Shown: in pieces, positions 24,952 through 34,084 of the stretch
Layout: each line of letters starts with the position of its first letter
Position numbering within the stretch: position 1 is the stretch's first letter
Made by a program: the position numbers and the translations under genes
NCBI RefSeq assembly: GCF_051594765.1
Contig: NZ_JBPPGJ010000007.1
Location: 1 to 64,000, forward strand
DNA: 64,000 bases
Direction of reading: 5' to 3'
Origin: Paenibacillus_AR sp051594765
GTDB taxonomy: Bacteria > Bacillota > Bacilli > Paenibacillales > NBRC-103111
The notes under the pieces: generated by a model
Database searches by the model: none
What the model saw: only the letters and a program-made list of their open reading frames with translations
What the model was told of the DNA's origin: nothing

Positions 24952-26247
24952 ATGCCACAATTTGAGCAGTACTCCTTGCCGACCGAGGGCCAGCCGATTA
25001 CCATCGACAACGGCAAGCTTGTCGTCCCTAACAACCCGATCATTCCCTTCATCGAAGGGGACGGCACCGGTCCCGACATCTGGGCGGCTTCCAAGCGCGT
25101 TCTGGATGCGGCTGTGGAGAAGGCCTACAACGGCCAGAAGAAGATCGCCTGGTACGAGGTATTCGCCGGCGAGAAAGCCTTCAACCAATTCAACAACTGG
25201 CTGCCGGCCGACACGCTGACCGCCATCCGCGAATATATCGTTGCCATTAAGGGACCGCTGACCACGCCGATCGGCGGCGGCATCCGTTCCTTGAACGTAG
25301 CGCTTCGCCAGGAGCTGGACCTGTACGTCTGCTCCCGTCCGGTCCGTTACTTCGATGGCGTTCCTTCGCCGGTGAAGCGTCCGGAGCTGGTGGACATGGT
25401 CATCTTCCGCGAGAACACGGAGGACATCTATGCCGGCGTCGAATGGCAGGAAGGCACACCGGAAGTGAAGAAGGTCATCGAGTTCCTGCAGAAGGAAATG
25501 GGCGTGAAGAAGATCCGCTTCCCGGAGACCTCCGGCATCGGCATCAAGCCTGTCTCCCGCGAAGGCTCCGAGCGTCTCGTACGCGCTGCCATCGAGTATG
25601 CGATCCAGCACCAGCGCAAGAGCGTCACGCTGGTTCACAAGGGCAACATCATGAAGTTCACCGAGGGCGCCTTCAAGAACTGGGGCTACGAGCTGGCGGA
25701 GCGCGAATTCGCCGACCAGACCTTCACGTGGGGCCAATACGACCGCATCAAGGCCGAGCAGGGCCTGGACGCAGCGAACAAGGCTCAGAAGGATGCGGAA
25801 GCCGCCGGCAAGATCATCGTGAAGGACGCCATCGCGGACATTGCCCTGCAGCAGGTGCTGACCCGTCCGACCGACTTCGACGTCATCGCAACGCTGAACC
25901 TGAACGGCGACTACCTGTCGGACGCCTTGGCTGCCCAAGTCGGCGGCATCGGCATCGCGCCGGGAGCCAACATCAACTACGTGACCGGCCATGCGATCTT
26001 CGAGGCTACCCACGGCACCGCTCCGAAGTATGCGGGACTGGATGTGGTCAACCCGGGCTCCGTCATTCTGTCCGGCGTCATGATGCTGGAGCATCTGGGC
26101 TGGCAGGAAGCGGCCGACCTGATCTATAAGGGTATGGAGACCTCCATTAACAACAAGACCGTGACCTACGACTTCGCACGCTTGATGGAGGGCGCCACCG
26201 AAGTGAAGTGCTCCGAGTTCGCCAACCAGATCATCGCCAACATGTAA
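24952..26247 (+). CDS. icd: Isocitrate dehydrogenase, NADP-dependent
   Basis: 431 aa, AGGAGG upstream. It oxidises isocitrate to 2-oxoglutarate. The motifs run IPFIEGDGTGPDIW, RSLNVALRQELDLYVC, ENTEDIYAGVEW, NLNGDYLSDALAAQVGG and FEATHGTAPKYAG. The Lys-Tyr of PKYAG corresponds to residues that select NADP in E. coli Icd. It is the second gene after citZ, as in the citZ-icd-mdh operon of B. subtilis. Here a strong terminator follows and mdh is missing from the position. Confidence 0.97.
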   Translation: MPQFEQYSLPTEGQPITIDNGKLVVPNNPIIPFIEGDGTGPDIWAASKRVLDAAVEKAYNGQKKIAWYEVFAGEKAFNQFNNWLPADTLTAIREYIVAIKGPLTTPIGGGIRSLNVALRQELDLYVCSRPVRYFDGVPSPVKRPELVDMVIFRENTEDIYAGVEWQEGTPEVKKVIEFLQKEMGVKKIRFPETSGIGIKPVSREGSERLVRAAIEYAIQHQRKSVTLVHKGNIMKFTEGAFKNWGYELAEREFADQTFTWGQYDRIKAEQGLDAANKAQKDAEAAGKIIVKDAIADIALQQVLTRPTDFDVIATLNLNGDYLSDALAAQVGGIGIAPGANINYVTGHAIFEATHGTAPKYAGLDVVNPGSVILSGVMMLEHLGWQEAADLIYKGMETSINNKTVTYDFARLMEGATEVKCSEFANQIIANM

Positions 26248-26256
26248 GCTCGTGAC

Positions 26257-26289
26257 GACCGCCCGGCCCACTCGGCCGGGCGGTCTTTC
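26257..26289 (+). terminator. Terminator of icd
   Basis: GACCGCCCGGCC-CACTC-GGCCGGGCGGTC, then TTTC. Strong 12-bp stem, short T-tract. Confidence 0.8.
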
Positions 26290-26397
26290 GCTGTGGCGGA
26301 CCACGTTTCGTTTGCGGCCCGTCCGGTGATTCGGTATACTACTACTGAGTTCAGGTTATGCCATTTTTTGCATTCCGCGATGGAGGGTTCCAAGTTT

Positions 26398-26823
26398 ATG
26401 TACAAATTGATGTTGTTTTTGCACCTGTTGGCTTCCACGGGCATGGGCTTCTATCTGTTTCTTCCGTTTCTGGTCGGACGGCTCGGAGGCAAGGCGGATG
26501 CGGCACAGGCCGGCTTCGCCGGGCTGCTTGTGACCTTCAACCGGGTGGGGCAGTACCTTTTGATCGCCCAGCTCCTGACCGGCGGCTACCTGATCGGACA
26601 AGGCAGCTATTCCCACGTATGGGCCGGCGTCATCGGCGTGTTGTTCCTGGCCATGGCCGCTATGGCCGGCATGTTAGGCGGGCCGCTGAAGCGTCTGCGC
26701 GACAGCCTGTCCCAGAACAAAAACGCCGGAACGGATGCGGGTAAAATCCGCACGTTCGGCGTCCTGATCGGAGTGCTTTATTTCGTGATTCTCCTGCTTA
26801 TGAAATATCCGGAATGGTTCTGA
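26398..26823 (+). CDS. Four-helix membrane protein of unknown function
   Basis: 141 aa from the ATG at 26398 (GGAGGG about ten bases upstream); the frame is open back to 26293 but that part overlaps the icd terminator region. Four membrane helices are near residues 3-24, 42-60, 70-92 and 117-135. A short charged cytoplasmic loop KRLRDSLSQNKNAGTDAGK sits before the last. I do not recognise a named family; it looks like the DUF2269-type four-helix proteins. It stands alone, convergent with yfbR. Confidence 0.65.
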   Translation: MYKLMLFLHLLASTGMGFYLFLPFLVGRLGGKADAAQAGFAGLLVTFNRVGQYLLIAQLLTGGYLIGQGSYSHVWAGVIGVLFLAMAAMAGMLGGPLKRLRDSLSQNKNAGTDAGKIRTFGVLIGVLYFVILLLMKYPEWF

Positions 26824-26830
26824 TCCAGCA

Positions 26831-27430
26831 TCAGTCCTGAGTTCCGGACAGCTCGTCCAGCGATTTCTCCAGACTGGGCGCCAGATGCTCCATAAAGTAC
26901 CGCACTTCGGGCAGATCCAGCTCATCCAGGGTCTGTCCGATTTGTTTTTTCGCCGAGGCGAATTCCCGGTTGCCGGCGGATACCTCTGTCGTGCACTTGA
27001 TATACGCGTCCAGCAGGTCCGCCGCCTTGATATAGATCAAGTGGGGGTCCGCATTCTTCTTCCCCTCCAGAAGCGGCTTGTATACGGGCTGAAGGGCCTT
27101 CGGCAGCATGCCGGAGAGCCGCTTGGCGGCCCGGTCCTCAATCTTGCGGAAGTTGGAGAGAATCTCCGGGTTGTGGTGCTTGACGGGAGTCGGGATATCT
27201 CCGGTGAACACCTCGGTGGCATCATGGAACAAGGAGGCGGAGACCAGCTGTCCTGTCGGGATGGACTTCCCGTAGATCTCATTGCCGATGGTGCACAGCA
27301 AGTGGGTCAAGAGCGCCACGTGGTAGGAATGCTCGGCCACGCTCTCGTGGGAGATATTGCGCATAAGGCTCCAGCGCTTGATATATTTCAGCCGGTACAT
27401 GTAAGCGAGAAAATGGTTCTGATGGTCCAT
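26831..27430 (-). CDS. HD-domain 5'-deoxynucleotidase (YfbR-like)
   Basis: 199 aa. It starts HFLAYMYRLKYIKRWSLM and carries the HD-domain metal ligands: HSYHVALLTHLL (about residues 34-45), HDATEVFTGDIPTPVK (about 69-84) and a later Asp in IKAADLLDAYIK. This is the YfbR type, which removes the 5'-phosphate from deoxynucleoside monophosphates. It lies 6 bases after the deacetylase gene on the same strand, so the two share a transcript. Functional link between them is not obvious. Confidence 0.85.
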   Translation of the reverse strand: MDHQNHFLAYMYRLKYIKRWSLMRNISHESVAEHSYHVALLTHLLCTIGNEIYGKSIPTGQLVSASLFHDATEVFTGDIPTPVKHHNPEILSNFRKIEDRAAKRLSGMLPKALQPVYKPLLEGKKNADPHLIYIKAADLLDAYIKCTTEVSAGNREFASAKKQIGQTLDELDLPEVRYFMEHLAPSLEKSLDELSGTQD

Positions 27431-27436
27431 CTCGGA

Positions 27437-28630
27437 TCATCCTCCTTTTTGGGGCAGCTTCATGCCCTCCGTATGGTCCACGTCGCTCCGCTCGGGAGGT
27501 TGGGTGGTGTACGTCTGGGTCGAAGCATCAAAGTATATCGGCAGCTTCAGAATCAGCTGCAGGTCCTGCAGATCGATGTAGCTCCGGTTGCCCATCACCT
27601 TCAGCGGCTCCTTCAGCTTGATCTCGGTCCCATCTGGGCCGATAACCGCAGACTTGTCCGGCCGGAAGCGGTAATCCATCCCGTTATATCCGATATGGAG
27701 ACTGCCGTCCTCCTTGCCCTTGAACAGCTCGCCGCCGATCTGCTCCACCGTTTCCCGAAGGGGGACCGTATCGTGGGGATGCTTGACCGCCGATACCCGG
27801 CGCATGATCATATTGTGCAGCGTCTCCGGCTCCACATAGGGACTTCCCGCGTTGATTCTCGGGATCCGCATGGGGTCGGACTCGCGTGTGGTCATCTTCG
27901 GCATGATGGTGAAGGCCATCTTGATGCCTCCCGCCTTGAGAGCGTCCGCCGCCTCTTCATTGTAGATGCCGAAGGGGTAGGCCAAGGCGTTGCCGCTGCC
28001 CGGATAGACCTCGTTCACCTTCCGGACGCAGGCCTGCGCGTCTGCCGTAATGCGGCTCTTATACTCATCCGTGTTCTCCGTCCGGTTGCCGGACACGGGG
28101 ATCCTCTGGGTCAGAAGCGCCTTGCCGTCCAGCTTGTCGTGAAGGGCATCCGTGTGGCATTCGATGTCCGCCACCCCCTTGGCGGCATAGAGGCTCTGCA
28201 GCTCCTTGCGGCTCATGAAGGGGATATTGCCGGATAAGGGATCGTCGATGGTCCCCGTGATGATGAAGTTCACGGCGGGAATATGGAGTTCGTTCAGGAT
28301 GGGATATGCATTCTGGTAGAAGCTCTCATAGCCGTCGTCGAAGGTGATCAGCACGGCATTGGAAGGCACGGGAGATCCCTTCATGAACGCCTTGAGCTCG
28401 TCCAGCGTAATGAAATGATAGCTCTTGCTCTTCAGATAAGTCAGCTGGTCGCGGAACAGCTTGGTTGTGACCGTGCCGGAGCTCTTGTCCTGATCATGCA
28501 CATGATGGTACATCAGAACCGCCACTTGGTCGCGGTAGAGCTCCTTCGGCCGGAAGACGCTGAGCGAAGTTACCGCAACCGTCCCTGACATGAAGAGAAG
28601 CAGGCAGATTCTCAATATAAATTTGACCAT
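27437..28630 (-). CDS. Secreted or membrane-anchored polysaccharide deacetylase
   Basis: 397 aa. An N-terminal hydrophobic segment (residues 4-24) acts as signal or anchor. A NodB-type domain follows: VLMYHHV, the metal Asp in LITFDDGYESFYQNAYP (about residues 95-111) and the paired histidines of CHTDALHD. The C-terminal part (about 310-380) resembles a copper amine oxidase-like N-terminal domain (AVIGPDGTEIKLKEP, GNRSYIDLQDLQLIL), common in exported Paenibacillus proteins and perhaps wall-binding. It probably deacetylates cell-wall or surface sugars outside the cell. Divergent from the fumarase gene. Confidence 0.85.
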   Translation of the reverse strand: MVKFILRICLLLFMSGTVAVTSLSVFRPKELYRDQVAVLMYHHVHDQDKSSGTVTTKLFRDQLTYLKSKSYHFITLDELKAFMKGSPVPSNAVLITFDDGYESFYQNAYPILNELHIPAVNFIITGTIDDPLSGNIPFMSRKELQSLYAAKGVADIECHTDALHDKLDGKALLTQRIPVSGNRTENTDEYKSRITADAQACVRKVNEVYPGSGNALAYPFGIYNEEAADALKAGGIKMAFTIMPKMTTRESDPMRIPRINAGSPYVEPETLHNMIMRRVSAVKHPHDTVPLRETVEQIGGELFKGKEDGSLHIGYNGMDYRFRPDKSAVIGPDGTEIKLKEPLKVMGNRSYIDLQDLQLILKLPIYFDASTQTYTTQPPERSDVDHTEGMKLPQKGG

Positions 28631-28680
28631 TATGTGACAAATCTCCTTGTTCTAAGATAGCGGTTTCCCCGGGAGTTCGT

Positions 28681-28686
28681 TATAAT
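28681..28686 (+). promoter_or_regulatory. -10 box of the fumarase promoter
   Basis: A perfect TATAAT 67 bases before the fumarase start; the -35 region (TAGCGG at 17 bp) is poor, which suggests an activator or weak basal activity. Confidence 0.4.
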
Positions 28687-28752
28687 GAGGGGAGACATAA
28701 ACCATTATAGGGGTATGGGGATCGAAAGACAATGAGAGGAGAGCTAGGGACG

Positions 28753-30291
28753 ATGCAGCAGTTTCAGTTGAGCATGTACCGGCTGATCGTGGAAACCTCC
28801 ACGAATCTGCCCGGCGACGTACGCAAGCGGATTAATGAAGCGCGGGAGAAAGAGGACCAAGGCACCCGGTCTGCCCTGTCCCTATCTACCATTGCTGACA
28901 ATATCGAGATGGCGGAGTGCAATGTGTCTCCCATCTGCCAGGATACGGGGATGCCGACCTTCGTGGTCCACGTGCCGGTCGGCGCCAACCAGATCGCCAT
29001 GAAGGAAGCTATCCGCGAGGCCGTGCGCCAAGCGACCAAGGACGGCAAGCTCCGGCCCAACTCCGTAGATTCTCTGACAGGCGCCAACAGCGGGGATAAC
29101 CTGGGCCCCGGCACGCCGGTCATTCACTTCGAGCAATGGGAGAAGGACGAGATCGACGTCCGCCTCATCCTGAAGGGCGGCGGCTGCGAGAACAAGAACA
29201 TCCAATACAGCCTGCCGTGCGAGCTGGAGGGCTTAGGCAAGGCCGGCCGGGATCTGGACGGGATCCGCAAGTGCATTCTGCACGCGGTGTACCAGGCCCA
29301 GGGGCAGGGCTGCAGCGCCGGCTTCATCGGGGTAGGGATCGGCGGCGACCGCACGACGGGCTATGAGCTGGCCAAGCAGCAGCTGTTCCGTTCCGTGGAT
29401 GATGTGAATGCCAACGGGGAGCTGGCCAAGCTGGAGGAGTACATCCTGGAGCACGCTAACCGTCTGGGTATCGGAACCATGGGCTTCGGCGGTCAGGTGA
29501 CCCTTCTGGGCTGCAAGATCGGCGTCATGAACCGGCTGCCGGCCAGCTTCTTCGTCTCCGTCGCCTACAACTGCTGGGCGTACCGCCGCCAAGGCGCCCT
29601 GATCGATCCCGAGACCGGCGCCATCAAGTCGTGGATCTACGGCGGCGAGGAGAAGGTCCCGATGGCGAAGCTCTCCGATAGCGAAGATGCCGCTCCGGCG
29701 GAGCGCCGTGAGGTGGTGCTGCAGACTCCGATCACGGAGGAGCAGATCCGCGGACTGAAGGTGGGCGATGTGGTCATCATCAACGGTCTCATCCATACCG
29801 GACGGGACGCCCTTCACCATTATCTCATGGAGCACGATTCCCCGGTGGATCTGGACGGGTCCGTCATCTACCACTGCGGTCCGGTTATGCTGAAGGACGA
29901 TGCAGGCGAGTGGCATGTGATGGCCGCAGGCCCGACGACCAGCATCCGGGAGGAGCCGTACCAGGGCGACGTCATCAAGAAGTTCGGCATCCGGGCGGTC
30001 ATCGGCAAAGGCGGCATGGGTCCCAAAACGCTGAAGGCTCTGGGCGAGCACGGCGCCGTCTATCTGAATGCCATCGGCGGAGCGGCCCAATATTACGCCA
30101 AGTGCCTGAAGAAGGTGGAGGGCGTCGACTTCCTGAAGGAATTCGGCATCCCCGAGGCTATGTGGCACCTTCAATGCGAAGGCTTCGCCGCCATCGTCAC
30201 CATGGACTCCCATGGCAACAGCCTCCATGCCGACGTAGAGAAGACCTCCATCGAACGGCTGGCCGAGCTGAAGGAGCCCGTATTCAAGTAA
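28753..30291 (+). CDS. Class I (iron-sulfur) fumarate hydratase
   Basis: 512 aa from the ATG at 28753; an ATG at 28732 would add seven residues. It hydrates fumarate to malate. The cluster cysteines are visible in CNVSPICQDTGMP, GGGCENKN and GQGCSAGFIGVGIGGDR. The C-terminal beta domain has GRDALHHYLMEHDSP and AAGPTTSIREEPYQGD, so both halves of the enzyme are in one chain, as in E. coli FumA/FumB. It is oxygen-sensitive by type, unlike the class II fumarase CitG of B. subtilis. It sits near citZ and icd but has its own promoter and terminator. Confidence 0.93.
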   Translation: MQQFQLSMYRLIVETSTNLPGDVRKRINEAREKEDQGTRSALSLSTIADNIEMAECNVSPICQDTGMPTFVVHVPVGANQIAMKEAIREAVRQATKDGKLRPNSVDSLTGANSGDNLGPGTPVIHFEQWEKDEIDVRLILKGGGCENKNIQYSLPCELEGLGKAGRDLDGIRKCILHAVYQAQGQGCSAGFIGVGIGGDRTTGYELAKQQLFRSVDDVNANGELAKLEEYILEHANRLGIGTMGFGGQVTLLGCKIGVMNRLPASFFVSVAYNCWAYRRQGALIDPETGAIKSWIYGGEEKVPMAKLSDSEDAAPAERREVVLQTPITEEQIRGLKVGDVVIINGLIHTGRDALHHYLMEHDSPVDLDGSVIYHCGPVMLKDDAGEWHVMAAGPTTSIREEPYQGDVIKKFGIRAVIGKGGMGPKTLKALGEHGAVYLNAIGGAAQYYAKCLKKVEGVDFLKEFGIPEAMWHLQCEGFAAIVTMDSHGNSLHADVEKTSIERLAELKEPVFK

Positions 30292-30310
30292 GCGGATAGT
30301 CGAACACCGG

Positions 30311-30349
30311 ACTCCGGTCAGGGCGAGAACGCCCGGCCGGAGTTTTCTT
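30311..30349 (+). terminator. Terminator of the fumarase gene
   Basis: ACTCCGG...GGGCG-AGAA-CGCCC..CCGGAGT followed by TTTCTTC. Confidence 0.85.
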
Positions 30350-30350
30350 C

Positions 30351-30378
30351 TTTACGATTCCTTTACATGTTTCGACAT
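30351..30378 (+). promoter_or_regulatory. Candidate PhoP box upstream of the phoR-like gene
   Basis: TTTACG, 5 bp, TTTACA, 5 bp, CGACAT: two good PhoP half-sites and one poor one on an 11-bp grid, about 100 bases before the kinase gene. B. subtilis phoPR is autoregulated by PhoP, so the location makes sense. Confidence 0.5.
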
Positions 30379-30479
30379 GGAGGAGAGTGGATTTTACCGC
30401 TTCGACAAGGTACCATTAGGAAGATACCTGCAGCCGGGAATCGCGCTGCACGGACACTTATCCAACGATGGAGGCATTC

Positions 30480-32276
30480 ATGCATAAATTTCGCGTTAGG
30501 CTGACCGTCATCTTCATGCTCCTGATCGGCTCGTCGGTGCTGCTGGCGGGCATCATCATGGCCAAGCTCCTGGAGAACTCCTACAAGGAGGCTCTTGTCA
30601 TCAATATGGAGAGGGAGAGCCACCTCATCATCGCCATGATGGATTGGAACCGGAGCGGCTCCACGGAGGAGCTGACCCGGTATTACTCCGAAACGGCGCG
30701 GAGCCTGAAGAAATCTGCCGACGCCCGGGTAACCATCATCCGCTCGGACGGAACCGTCATCGGGGAGTCCGATGAGGATCCGGGTCATATGAACAACCAC
30801 CTGGACCGGACGGAGGTCCGTGAGGCCGAGGCGAAGGGCGTAGGGAGCAGCGTCCGCTTCAGCAGCACGTTAGGCCACAATATGCTGTACGTGGCGGTTC
30901 CCATCCGCAAGGGAGAGAACGAGACCTTCGGCTATCTCCGGCTGGCCACGGACCTGATGGACGTGGAGAAGGCCGTGCGCAAGCTGTGGATGTTCCTGCT
31001 GGCCGGCTTAGGCATCCTGTTCGTCGTCGCCGGGATCATCAGCTACCGGATCGCTTTCGGCTTGACCCGTCCCTTCGAGAAGATGACGCGGGTGGCGCGT
31101 CAGATTTCCAATATGAACTATCAGTCCCGGGTGACGATCCGGACCAAAGACGAGATCGGCGAGCTGGGGGAGGCCATCAATACCATGGCGGACAGCCTGC
31201 AGCTTCAGGTGAACCGGATCAAGGAGAATGAGGGCCGGCTGAAGAGCGTCCTGGAGAACTTAATGAGCGGGGTGCTCATGATCGACCGGGAGGAGCGGAT
31301 CGCGCTCTTGAACCGTTCGGCGGAGGAGATTCTGGGCTTCACCCAGGAGGAGCTGCTCGGCCGGAAGTACAATGAAGCCAAGCAGCCCTTCGAATTCACC
31401 CAGCTCATCGGGGAATGCATCCAGACCAAGGAGCCGATCCGCGATGAGATGATCTTCTACTTCCCGGAGGAGCGGATTCTGGAGGTCAACCTGAATCCCA
31501 TGTTCCAGTCCCAGGAGGAATGGGCGGGGATCCTGATCGTGCTTCACGACATTACGGCCGTGCGGAGGCTGGAGCGGATGCGCAGCGAGTTCGTCGCCAA
31601 CGTCTCCCACGAGCTGAAGACGCCTATCGCGGCGGTCAAGGGCTTCGCGGAGACGCTGCTGGCAGGAGCCTTGAACGATACGGAGACGGCCCGGTCGTTC
31701 CTGCAGATCATCTTCGATGAGAGCGAGCGGCTGAACCGGCTCATCGGGGATATTCTGGCCCTGTCGAAGATCGAGTCGAAGCGGATTCCGCTGCATTTTT
31801 CCCCCGTGCACGTGAAGAGCTTCATGGAGAATACCGTGAACGTCATGCGGGCGGAGGCCGCCAAAAAAAGAATCGACCTGGAGCTCCAGGCCGAGGACGA
31901 TCTCTATATGGAAGCCGATGAGGACCGGCTGCGCCAGATCATGATCAACCTGCTCTCCAACGGCATCGCCTATACGCCGGAGGGGGGCAAGGTGAAGGTC
32001 CGGATCTATGCCGCCGACGGCGGGGAAGGCCAGGATCCGGAGACGATCCGCTTCATCATCTCGGACACGGGCATCGGCATTCCGAAGAAGGATCTGCCCC
32101 GGATCTTCGAGCGGTTCTACCGGGTGGACAAGGCCCGTTCACGCAGCTCCGGCGGCACCGGACTGGGACTTTCCATCGTGAAGCACCTGGTGGATCTGCA
32201 TAAGGGACACATTGCCGTAGAGAGTCAAATCGGCGCAGGGACGACTTTTATCCTCGATCTGCCTGTCCTTCATTGA
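30480..32276 (+). CDS. phoR: PhoR-like sensor histidine kinase
   Basis: 598 aa from the ATG at 30480, with GGAGG five bases upstream. Order of parts: membrane helix 1 (about residues 8-30), extracytoplasmic sensor (about 31-160), helix 2 (about 163-183), HAMP (to about 235), PAS (about 245-355), HisKA with the phosphorylated His in ANVSHELKTPIAAVKGF, and an ATPase domain with N, G1 (ISDTGIGIP), F and G2 (GGTGLGLSI) boxes. This is the PhoR/WalK layout. Assignment to phosphate sensing rests on its place after citZ-icd, the candidate PhoP boxes and the partner regulator. The kinase comes before the regulator, the reverse of B. subtilis phoP-phoR. Confidence 0.82.
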   Translation: MHKFRVRLTVIFMLLIGSSVLLAGIIMAKLLENSYKEALVINMERESHLIIAMMDWNRSGSTEELTRYYSETARSLKKSADARVTIIRSDGTVIGESDEDPGHMNNHLDRTEVREAEAKGVGSSVRFSSTLGHNMLYVAVPIRKGENETFGYLRLATDLMDVEKAVRKLWMFLLAGLGILFVVAGIISYRIAFGLTRPFEKMTRVARQISNMNYQSRVTIRTKDEIGELGEAINTMADSLQLQVNRIKENEGRLKSVLENLMSGVLMIDREERIALLNRSAEEILGFTQEELLGRKYNEAKQPFEFTQLIGECIQTKEPIRDEMIFYFPEERILEVNLNPMFQSQEEWAGILIVLHDITAVRRLERMRSEFVANVSHELKTPIAAVKGFAETLLAGALNDTETARSFLQIIFDESERLNRLIGDILALSKIESKRIPLHFSPVHVKSFMENTVNVMRAEAAKKRIDLELQAEDDLYMEADEDRLRQIMINLLSNGIAYTPEGGKVKVRIYAADGGEGQDPETIRFIISDTGIGIPKKDLPRIFERFYRVDKARSRSSGGTGLGLSIVKHLVDLHKGHIAVESQIGAGTTFILDLPVLH

Positions 32277-32302
32277 CAAGTCGTTCCAAACGGCTATACA
32301 AT
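32273..32302 (+). promoter_or_regulatory. Internal promoter for the phoP-like gene
   Basis: TTGACA, 18-bp spacer, TACAAT. The perfect -35 box overlaps the stop codon of the kinase gene. It would give the regulator its own transcript. Confidence 0.65.
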
Positions 32303-32363
32303 TTTAATAGATTCTAAATAATTCCGGCATCCCAGCCGGATACCGAATAATTTGGGGGATCCC

Positions 32364-33086
32364 ATGGCGCAGAACATATTGGTCATCGAAGACGAACCGA
32401 CGTTAGCCCGCCTCTTGTCTTATAATCTGTCGCAGGAGGGTTACGACACCAAGGTGGTGGACCACGGCGGAGAAGGGCTGCAGGAGGCATTGCAGCAGTC
32501 TTACGATCTTATCATATTGGATATTATGCTGCCCGGCATGAACGGCTTCGAGGTGCTGACGAAGCTCCGGCAGAAGGGCTCCAAGACGCCGGTCATCATT
32601 CTGACCGCCCGGAATGCGGAGGAAGAGGTGGTCCAGGGGCTGAAGTGCGGGGCTGACGACTACATCACGAAGCCCTTCGGGGTGGCGGAGCTGCTGGCTC
32701 GTGTGGCGGCCGTTCTCCGCCGCAGCTCCTCCGAGGATGAGGGATCATCGGACAAATCCGCTTCCTCCGAGAAGGTCATCAAGGTCGGAGACCTGCGGAT
32801 CTATCCGGAGAAGTACGAGGTACAGCTGAACGGGGAGCTGATCCCGCTGCGGCCCAAGGAGTTCGAGGTGCTGCTCTATCTGGTCCAGCGGCCCGGCGTC
32901 GTGGTGACGCGGGACGATCTCATGAACATCGTCTGGGGCTTCGATTACATCGGCGGCCAGCGGACCGTGGATGTTCACGTGAGCTCCCTGCGCAAGAAGC
33001 TGGAGATGAACCAGCAGTCGGTCCAGATCGACTCCATCCGGGGCGTCGGCTACAAGCTGGTTACCCAGGCTGTCATGAAGCCGTAG
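32364..33086 (+). CDS. phoP: PhoP-like OmpR-family response regulator
   Basis: 240 aa from the ATG at 32364 (GGGGGA four bases upstream; an in-frame TTG at 32352 is less likely). The receiver has the acidic pair EDEP, the phosphorylated Asp in LIILDIMLPGMNGFEVL (about residue 54) and the Lys of ITKPFGVAEL. A Ser/Glu-rich linker (SSSEDEGSSDKSASSEK) leads to the winged-helix domain with RPKEFEVLLYLV, GGQRTVDVHVSSLRKKLE and IRGVGYKL. It probably controls phosphate-starvation genes with its kinase neighbour; the name is inferred from context. Confidence 0.82.
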   Translation: MAQNILVIEDEPTLARLLSYNLSQEGYDTKVVDHGGEGLQEALQQSYDLIILDIMLPGMNGFEVLTKLRQKGSKTPVIILTARNAEEEVVQGLKCGADDYITKPFGVAELLARVAAVLRRSSSEDEGSSDKSASSEKVIKVGDLRIYPEKYEVQLNGELIPLRPKEFEVLLYLVQRPGVVVTRDDLMNIVWGFDYIGGQRTVDVHVSSLRKKLEMNQQSVQIDSIRGVGYKLVTQAVMKP

Positions 33087-33114
33087 CCCGGAGCGCTGCG
33101 GCAATCGTTAGATA

Positions 33115-33165
33115 CAGCAAGAAGGCCTTCGGTCCGCACGCAGCGGAACGAAGGCCTTCTTGCTG
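33115..33165. terminator. Bidirectional terminator after the phoP-like gene
   Basis: A perfect 17-bp stem (CAGCAAGAAGGCCTTCG and its complement) around a 17-base loop, between the converging regulator and AraC genes. The T-tracts are interrupted. Confidence 0.75.
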
Positions 33166-33202
33166 CCGGCGGTAAGGCGAACCCGACGTAAGCTTGAAGC
33201 GG

Positions 33203-34084
33203 TCAGGCATTCCAGCCCCGCTTCTTCCGGTATTCGTTGGGCGAGATCTGGTTGATCTTCTTGAATACCTTATAGAAATGGGCCATGTTCGGCATGCCGA
33301 TGCTCTCCGCCGCCTGGGCGACGCTGACGTCCTGGGTCAAGAGAATGCGCTCGGCCTTTTTGATTTTCTTGTAATTCACGTATTCGAGGAAGGACATGCC
33401 CATGACCTTCTTGAAATATTTGACAAAATAGAAATAGCTTACGTTGGCCACCCGGCACGCATCCTCTACCTGGATCCGTTCGTCCAAATGGGCCTCCACG
33501 TAATCCAGCACGGGTTTCATGCGAAGCAGCTCCCCCTGCTCCTTGAGCCGGATCAGCTTGCGGCTGTCGCCGCGCAGCAGAACCAGGACGATCCTCTTGA
33601 TCAGGAGGCTGACGGCCATCTCGTAGCCCTCCCGCTTCTCCTTCACTTCCTGCTGAATCTCCTTGATCGTCTCGAACAAGGTCCGGCGCGCCTCCGGATT
33701 CTCCCGGAAGATGTAGTTCAGCCGGTGCAGCGGGAAGCCCGGGTCCGATATGGCACGGTAATAGGGAAGCGTGCTGTTCTCCAGATACTGCTCGATGTCG
33801 AATTGGAATACGATGTAGGAGAGGCCGTGCTCGGCGAACGAACGGTCTCTGTGCAGCTCCTTGGCGCCGATCAGAACCACGTCCCCGGACTGAAGGGTGT
33901 AATGGTCATCCTCCACATCCAGCTCCAGCAGTCCGTCCCGAATGATGATGATCTCCAGCTCCTTATGGTAGTGCCACTTGGTGCCGCCGTCTCCCTTGGC
34001 GTCCAGCTCGAAGACCCGGACGGACATGAAGGGATTCTCATAGGCGATCTTTTCGTTGTAGGCTTGCTCGGGCGTAAGCTGCAT
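33203..34084 (-). CDS. AraC-family transcriptional regulator with cupin sensor
   Basis: 293 aa from the ATG at 34084 (GGAGG six bases upstream). The N-terminal cupin (about residues 20-95) has WHYHKELEIIIIRDG and LQSGDVVLIGAKELHR. The C-terminal double HTH (about 190-290) has IQVEDACRVANVSYFYFVKY and VAQAAESIGMPNMAHFYKVF. It probably binds a sugar or sugar derivative and activates the divergent oxidoreductase-isomerase pair. The GMPNMAHFYKVFKK recognition region is typical of the carbohydrate-responsive Paenibacillus AraC proteins. Confidence 0.87.
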   Translation of the reverse strand: MQLTPEQAYNEKIAYENPFMSVRVFELDAKGDGGTKWHYHKELEIIIIRDGLLELDVEDDHYTLQSGDVVLIGAKELHRDRSFAEHGLSYIVFQFDIEQYLENSTLPYYRAISDPGFPLHRLNYIFRENPEARRTLFETIKEIQQEVKEKREGYEMAVSLLIKRIVLVLLRGDSRKLIRLKEQGELLRMKPVLDYVEAHLDERIQVEDACRVANVSYFYFVKYFKKVMGMSFLEYVNYKKIKKAERILLTQDVSVAQAAESIGMPNMAHFYKVFKKINQISPNEYRKKRGWNA

